Shown piece after piece: positions 58,673 to 64,000 of a DNA stretch of 64,000 nucleotides. The notes below the pieces were generated by a model. The model ran no database searches. It had not been told where the DNA came from and saw nothing but the letters and a program-made list of their open reading frames with translations. Position numbers and translations under genes: made by a program. The first letter of the stretch is position 1. Every line of letters starts with the position of its first letter. The DNA lies in contig CAMLSX010000006.1 of NCBI GenBank assembly GCA_946484175.1, forward strand, positions 1 through 64,000, read 5' to 3'. The DNA is from an uncultured Clostridia bacterium. Its GTDB lineage: Bacteria > Bacillota > Clostridia > Oscillospirales > Acutalibacteraceae.

Positions 58673-61600
58673 ATGAAACACATTAAGAAAGCACTTGCAT
58701 TTATTCTTACGGTACTCTTAGTTATACAAATACCTGTAGAAGTTTTTGGAGAGGTTATCTCAAATCCAGAAAGAGTAGAGCCTGTAGAAAACTTTTTTGT
58801 AGAGGACACTATTAGTGAGCCTATTACTGATTCTGAAGTTGAACCAAGTATTATAGGTGAAGTTATAGAGAAACGGGAAGAAAATATCAAAGTTTTTCGC
58901 TTGGATGACGGTGGTTTTTTAGCTGCTGAATATTTAGTCCCAATTCATTATCAAAATGAAAACGGAGAATGGATTGATTATAATAACTCCTTAGAAACTA
59001 CAAGTACTTCGCAATCTTTTTCAGCTGCAGAATCTCCTTCATTCAGTGGAGAGGCTGATGTAGAGTCGGATCTTCCCAAATATCAAGTAACAGATACGGA
59101 TGCGCCTTTTGCTCTATCTGAGTCTGCTGTAACAGGTAACACTGCACAAATCCAAAATGAGGGATATACCCTTTCCTGGGGGCCACAAGGGATTCAAGAG
59201 TCAGATATTGAGATTATTGATAATAATGAAACTGTAATTGGGAACGATCGTTTCTTAGTATTAAAGAATTTGACACAGGAAGCTTACTATCCTTCTATTT
59301 ATCCCAATGTTGATCTACAATATATTATCTCCAGTACGGGGATTAAAGAAAATTATATTCTTAAAAATCAAGATGCCCAGAAGGAATTTGTTATTAATTA
59401 TAATGCCAATGGACTTACCGCTTTCCAAAGTGATGAAAAAACAATTGAATTAAAAAATGATTCCGGTGATGTTGTTTATCAGATTTTGTCCCCTGAAATG
59501 ACAGATTCACTTGGGAATAGAAGTGAAGATGTATTTATTACCTTGATTGCACAGGAATCAGATACAATACAAATTCGAGTCACTGCGAATACTCAATGGT
59601 TAGGAGCTTCCGACAGGGAATATCCTGTTACTATTGACCCAACTATTACCACTGCAACTACTCAAAATGATGTTCATACTACATTTATTACGTCCAGTAT
59701 GCCGGGAACCAATCATAGTACGAAATTTGAATTACTGGTTGGTAGAGAAAGCACAGAATATGGTGCCTGCAGAACACTTGTAAAATTAGATATGCCTTCT
59801 CTGAAACCAGGAGATATGATTGTAGACGCTAAACTGTGTTTAGTTATGAAAAATTATCAGTTCTATGCCAGTGATACTCCGGACATGCAGGTAAACGCTC
59901 ATAAAATCACAGAAAGTTGGAATTATTCTAATGTAACTTGGAATAGTAGACCTAGTTATGACAGTACGGTTCTGGATTATAATTTTGTACGGAAAGATGA
60001 TCCAAAAGTTACCACACAAATCACCAATGATCATGTGAAAACTTTCGATATTACCAAGGCAGTCAAACAGTGGTATGAAGGGACTTCACCCAATTATGGA
60101 ATCCTTTTAAAATCATCCGCAGAGTCTGGTAGTTATGCAGATACCGGTGTAAAAGCGCAATTCTGGCCGGAAAGATATAATGATTTGTCCGGGGCATACC
60201 CTGTGGCCTTACTTACCTATCGAAATAATAAGGGTTTGGAAGATTATTGGACTTATACTTCTGCCAGTGCAGGTTCTGCTGGCACTGCATATGTAAATGA
60301 CTATACGGGTAACCTGGTATTTGTTCACGGCGACGTGGCAACTACAGGACTTATTGCACCAGTTACACTGGAACATGTTTATAATGGCTATATGGCCGGA
60401 GTTAAGTATACCAATAACTATGTTACGGTAGGACGAGGCTGGAAAATGAACGTCCAGCAAACGGTGCGTAGTTCTAGTAAATATGGCTTGAGTGGTTCAG
60501 CTTTGCAGGCAACGCCCTATGCATATGAAGATGGAGATGGTACAGTACATTTCTTCTATAAAAAGACGGAAAATGGAAAAACCAAATATTTAGATGAAGA
60601 CGGTTTAGGATTAGAGCTGAAAATTATCAGCGGATTAAATTGTACGATTACAGATGAAAAAGATAACGTTTTGACTTTTGACACCCGGGGAAATCTATCA
60701 TCGATTAAAGATGCAAACGGAAACGCCATTACTATTTCCTATCAGAAAGATGGCGATGATTACCGTATTACTAAAGTCACTGACGGAGCGGGCCACGTTA
60801 TTACGGTATCACAAATTGACAGTACCTATCATTATCTTGCTTCATTAAAGGATCCAGCAGGGAGAGTAACACAGTATACCTATACCACAAGTGATGTTTG
60901 GGGTACGGGATGCTTAACAAAGATCACCTATCCAGACGGCACCAACAGCCGTTTTGAATATGATTCTGACCGGGCTTTAACCAAAGTGATTTCCAGTGAT
61001 GGATATAGTTTGCAATTTTATTACACTTCAAAAGCAAAAGGAAAACGGGTTTCTAAAATTGTGGAAAAAGGCGCTAATGGAAATACTGGACAGACCATTG
61101 TCTTTGACCGCAGCAATTATAATACAACTGTTATACGCACAAGCGGCGTTGATGGGATTATTGATAACAATGATGATATTGTCCAAACATATCAATTTGA
61201 TAACTTTGGACGCACCATTTGCATAAAAAGCAAAAAAGCTTCTGGGACAGACTTGGGAACCAGTATGTATCGATATACATCCGGTTCTAAAAACAGCAGC
61301 GCCAGTAATATTAAGCAATTGAACCGTGTGACAAGTGAAGCAGGTGCAGAAAATAGCACTCGAAATTATTTGAGGAACCACAGCGGAGAAAGCAGTGGTA
61401 ATTGGGTAGAGTCTTACTGGATAAACAGTTCGGCACAATATACGGCCGACAGGACTACCAATCAAAGATTATTTGGAAATTATTCTCTGCATGTCAAAGT
61501 CACTCAAACCCAAAGTAATGGTGGAGGATGTTACTATCAACAAGTTGATGGAAGCCAGTTGACAGCTGGAGGTACTTATACTCTCTCTGCCTATGTCAAG

Positions 61601-64000
61601 ACCAATGGTATGACCCGTGCCAATGCAGTTTCGCAGGGGTATGGTGCCTGTCTGGGAATTCGATTCGTAAAAAATGATGGTTCTATTTCACGCGAATATT
61701 CCAACTACATTACAAGTTCTACCAGTTCCAGCATTAATAAAGGTTGGGAAAGGTTAGCCTTTACTTTTACTGTGCCTCAAAATACAGATTATGCTAGAGT
61801 TGGTCTTATTATTATGAACGCAACAGGAGAGGCTTGGTTTGATGGTATTCAGCTGGAAAAGTCCTCTGGAGCCAGCAATTATAATTTATTGGAAAACTCG
61901 GCTTTGGAAGATGTTGAAAATAATTTGCCTTCCGGTTGGTATGGCACCAATCTTTCCAGTTCCGATACGGTCTCTACTTCGGCAAAGGCTGACGGCAGCC
62001 GTTCTATGAAAATTACGGGCGAAGTTGGAAAGAAAAAGCGTATTTCTCAACAAGTCGTCCTTTCCGGTGCAAAGGAAAGCGATACCTATATAGCAGGCGC
62101 ATGGGCAAAAGCTAATGCAGTTCCTGATACCGATGAATCCAACAGAGTATTTGCGATTACCGTTGCCATCTATTACAGCGATGGTTCTGTGGTAGACAAA
62201 ACACAAATAGCAAAATTTAATCCCTCCGTCTCTGATTGGCAGTATACCGGTATGGCATTTAACCTTTCCAATGGCATTAGCGGGGATGGGTTGACGCCTA
62301 CTAAGATCACCTATATGCTGCGTTTTAACGGGCAGGCAAACAGCGTATACTTTGACCGGTGCCAATTGGTGAAGGATAGTTATCTTGCATATACGTACGA
62401 CTCCGACGGAAATATAATTAAAACTACAGAAAATGGAGATCGGTCAACGGTATTGAATTATAACAGTGATTCAGACCTCACCGGATTTACCGATTTGGAA
62501 GGAAAGAATTATACCTATAAGTATAATGATGCTCATCAAGTTACAGAGGCCAAAACCCCGAGAGGCGTAAAAATTCAAACGGTTTATAATGGAAATGGTA
62601 CTGCTACTGCATCAGAAATTGTCAACCCCAGCGAAAGCATGAAAATCCGTACCACCCGTGTGCTTACCACTGCCTCGGGGAATATTAAAGCGGGGGCCTA
62701 TGTAGCAGAGGACAGAGACCAACACCTTAATAAAACATACTATACCTATAATATGCAAAGCGGGCAGCTGCAATCTATGCGAACCCCCAACAATACCATA
62801 ACGAATTATACTTATAAGGCGAATACTGACCTGCTTTCCAGTGTGTCTTCAGGAGGGATCGCTGTCAATTATGAATATGACAACAGTAATAGCCGGCTGA
62901 AGAGTATTACACATAATGGGTTCATGTATAATTTGACCTATGATACCTATGGAAACTTGACACAAACTACAGCAGGCGGTCATGTGTTGAGCACCAATAC
63001 CTATGGGGCCAACAATGGTCTGCTCAAAGAAACGGAATATGGTAACGGCGATACTATCACCTATGGATATAGTCCTTTTGGTTCTATCTCCAACATAAAG
63101 AAAAACGGGACAACACAATATAGTTGGGTGTATAATAACAGTGGATTGCCAGCATACGAAACGGATTCTGTAAATAAGCAGAAGCATATTTATCAATATG
63201 ATTTGACAGGGAGGTATGTGCAGGAAGATATTATCAATACCGAAGTTTCTTCGGAATATGACCGGCAGCTATATAAGGTGCAGTATAAATACGATAAAAT
63301 GGATAATGTGACCGCGCGTGTCCACAGAGCAGGAGGACATTCGTGGACAGACAGCTTCAGTTATAATGCAGACAAACAGCCGTTGTCATTTACAATCAGC
63401 TCTACCCGCAAAGTGGATTACGAATATGATTCACTGGGGCGGCTGAATACCCGCAGCTATACGCTGGACAGCCCAGTGAAGAGTAACTGGGTCTACTGGC
63501 TTTCCGACAGGAATTCAGGAGATTCTGAGGTATACCGGACTACGCAGATCATGTATGAATTTTTAGGCGATTTGGCGTATCGATATTCCTATGATACGAT
63601 GGGAAATATCAGCAAAATCGAAGAAGGACAGCGCGTAGGAGAAGGAAACAGTGCAACCGGGCTGGAAGAAAAAGTGAGCTATGAATATGATAGCCTGGGA
63701 CAACTGGTGCGAGAAAATAACCGGTATCTGGATGCAACAGTAGTGTATGCATATGACAATGGAGGAAATCTGACAAGCCGGACAATCTACCCCTATACAA
63801 CCGGTACATTGGGCGAAGCGGTAGATACCATCTCGTATACGTACGATAGTTCCTGGAAAGATCTGCTGACTGGATACGACGGCCAGAGTATCACCAGCGA
63901 TGAGATAGGTAATCCGGAGACTTATCGCGACGGGATGAATATGAGCTGGACTGGAAGACAGTTGACACAGCTGACAAAAGATGGTACAACCATAACATAC
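58673..64000 (+). CDS. Giant secreted DNRLRE/RHS-repeat protein (3' partial)
   Basis: Open from ATG 58673 (AAGAAGG upstream) to the window edge: 1776 codons and no stop. A signal peptide ([20 protein letters not shown]) is followed by a Glu/Ser-rich stretch. A DNRLRE-type domain spans about residues 324-483 ([22 protein letters not shown]). RHS/YD repeats begin around residue 540 ([31 protein letters not shown]). Two beta-sandwich, carbohydrate-binding-like domains cover about 910-1075 and 1075-1243, after which YD repeats continue ([28 protein letters not shown]). Such proteins form a shell around a C-terminal toxin that here lies off the window. Composition is markedly A+T-rich, suggesting acquisition. 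Confidence 0.88.
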   Translation, partial: MKHIKKALAFILTVLLVIQIPVEVFGEVISNPERVEPVENFFVEDTISEPITDSEVEPSIIGEVIEKREENIKVFRLDDGGFLAAEYLVPIHYQNENGEWIDYNNSLETTSTSQSFSAAESPSFSGEADVESDLPKYQVTDTDAPFALSESAVTGNTAQIQNEGYTLSWGPQGIQESDIEIIDNNETVIGNDRFLVLKNLTQEAYYPSIYPNVDLQYIISSTGIKENYILKNQDAQKEFVINYNANGLTAFQSDEKTIELKNDSGDVVYQILSPEMTDSLGNRSEDVFITLIAQESDTIQIRVTANTQWLGASDREYPVTIDPTITTATTQNDVHTTFITSSMPGTNHSTKFELLVGRESTEYGACRTLVKLDMPSLKPGDMIVDAKLCLVMKNYQFYASDTPDMQVNAHKITESWNYSNVTWNSRPSYDSTVLDYNFVRKDDPKVTTQITNDHVKTFDITKAVKQWYEGTSPNYGILLKSSAESGSYADTGVKAQFWPERYNDLSGAYPVALLTYRNNKGLEDYWTYTSASAGSAGTAYVNDYTGNLVFVHGDVATTGLIAPVTLEHVYNGYMAGVKYTNNYVTVGRGWKMNVQQTVRSSSKYGLSGSALQATPYAYEDGDGTVHFFYKKTENGKTKYLDEDGLGLELKIISGLNCTITDEKDNVLTFDTRGNLSSIKDANGNAITISYQKDGDDYRITKVTDGAGHVITVSQIDSTYHYLASLKDPAGRVTQYTYTTSDVWGTGCLTKITYPDGTNSRFEYDSDRALTKVISSDGYSLQFYYTSKAKGKRVSKIVEKGANGNTGQTIVFDRSNYNTTVIRTSGVDGIIDNNDDIVQTYQFDNFGRTICIKSKKASGTDLGTSMYRYTSGSKNSSASNIKQLNRVTSEAGAENSTRNYLRNHSGESSGNWVESYWINSSAQYTADRTTNQRLFGNYSLHVKVTQTQSNGGGCYYQQVDGSQLTAGGTYTLSAYVKTNGMTRANAVSQGYGACLGIRFVKNDGSISREYSNYITSSTSSSINKGWERLAFTFTVPQNTDYARVGLIIMNATGEAWFDGIQLEKSSGASNYNLLENSALEDVENNLPSGWYGTNLSSSDTVSTSAKADGSRSMKITGEVGKKKRISQQVVLSGAKESDTYIAGAWAKANAVPDTDESNRVFAITVAIYYSDGSVVDKTQIAKFNPSVSDWQYTGMAFNLSNGISGDGLTPTKITYMLRFNGQANSVYFDRCQLVKDSYLAYTYDSDGNIIKTTENGDRSTVLNYNSDSDLTGFTDLEGKNYTYKYNDAHQVTEAKTPRGVKIQTVYNGNGTATASEIVNPSESMKIRTTRVLTTASGNIKAGAYVAEDRDQHLNKTYYTYNMQSGQLQSMRTPNNTITNYTYKANTDLLSSVSSGGIAVNYEYDNSNSRLKSITHNGFMYNLTYDTYGNLTQTTAGGHVLSTNTYGANNGLLKETEYGNGDTITYGYSPFGSISNIKKNGTTQYSWVYNNSGLPAYETDSVNKQKHIYQYDLTGRYVQEDIINTEVSSEYDRQLYKVQYKYDKMDNVTARVHRAGGHSWTDSFSYNADKQPLSFTISSTRKVDYEYDSLGRLNTRSYTLDSPVKSNWVYWLSDRNSGDSEVYRTTQIMYEFLGDLAYRYSYDTMGNISKIEEGQRVGEGNSATGLEEKVSYEYDSLGQLVRENNRYLDATVVYAYDNGGNLTSRTIYPYTTGTLGEAVDTISYTYDSSWKDLLTGYDGQSITSDEIGNPETYRDGMNMSWTGRQLTQLTKDGTTITY

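Overview
The window looks like chromosomal DNA from an anaerobic, endospore-forming member of the Clostridia, most likely an Oscillospiraceae/Ruminococcaceae-type gut bacterium. Support for this: an Rnf ferredoxin:NAD oxidoreductase operon with its own flavin transferase, spoIIGA-sigE, spoIIID and CotF-like coat genes, an IreB phosphoprotein, a T-box in front of pheST, and 2-hydroxyacyl-CoA dehydratase/activase genes. The genus cannot be fixed from the sequence alone.

Layout. (1) Positions 1-11067 form one rightward operon. It opens with a 5'-truncated, repeat-bearing protein that carries a papain/C39-like cysteine peptidase domain and a RelA/SpoT-synthetase-like C-terminus. A translationally coupled HD (alarmone-hydrolase-like) protein follows, then three paralogous coiled-coil/two-TM proteins, two small proteins and a Ycf46-like AAA+ ATPase. 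This is the least explained and most interesting locus. (2) 11104-18978 holds unlinked housekeeping genes: a membrane protein, a radical SAM protein, a phosphohexomutase, a ComEC-like MBL hydrolase, a small conserved protein, an orphan ABC ATPase, dtd, acpS and a membrane protein. (3) 19248-25163 contains the T-box-controlled pheS and pheT, separated by a hairpin-rich 600-bp spacer, then ireB, a DUF1349-type protein and a small conserved gene. (4) 25167-31270 carries a polar amino-acid ABC importer, a lipoprotein, a MazF-like toxin, two coat-like proteins and spoIIGA-sigE behind a promoter with a 22-bp spacer. (5) 31283-43503 is leftward: a MarR regulator with the acyl-CoA dehydratase activase and dehydratase, then apbE - NusG-II - Gx transporter - rnfCDGEAB. 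(6) 43570-50708 has a PfkB sugar kinase, an NhaC antiporter, galM, glcK, a sugar transferase, a small protein, an M23 peptidase and tRNA-Leu(UAA). (7) 50802-57863 is an accessory cluster: four paralogous lipoproteins, a secreted WSPDS-motif peptide, an ABC-2 exporter and a membrane-anchored protein. (8) spoIIID follows, then a giant A+T-rich DNRLRE/RHS-repeat secreted protein that runs off the right edge.

How the parts work together. The Rnf block is self-contained: ApbE attaches FMN to RnfG and RnfD, and the complex couples ferredoxin oxidation to NAD reduction and ion pumping. An identical 7-9-7 inverted repeat upstream of marR and upstream of the PfkB kinase suggests one MarR regulon linking the dehydratase genes and the sugar kinase. 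spoIIGA, sigE and spoIIID are successive members of the mother-cell sporulation cascade, and spoIIID has a sigma-E-type promoter that fixes its start codon. Both ends of the window, plus 50802-57863, hold competition-type genes.

All functions are inferred from reading translations and motifs; no database search was run.
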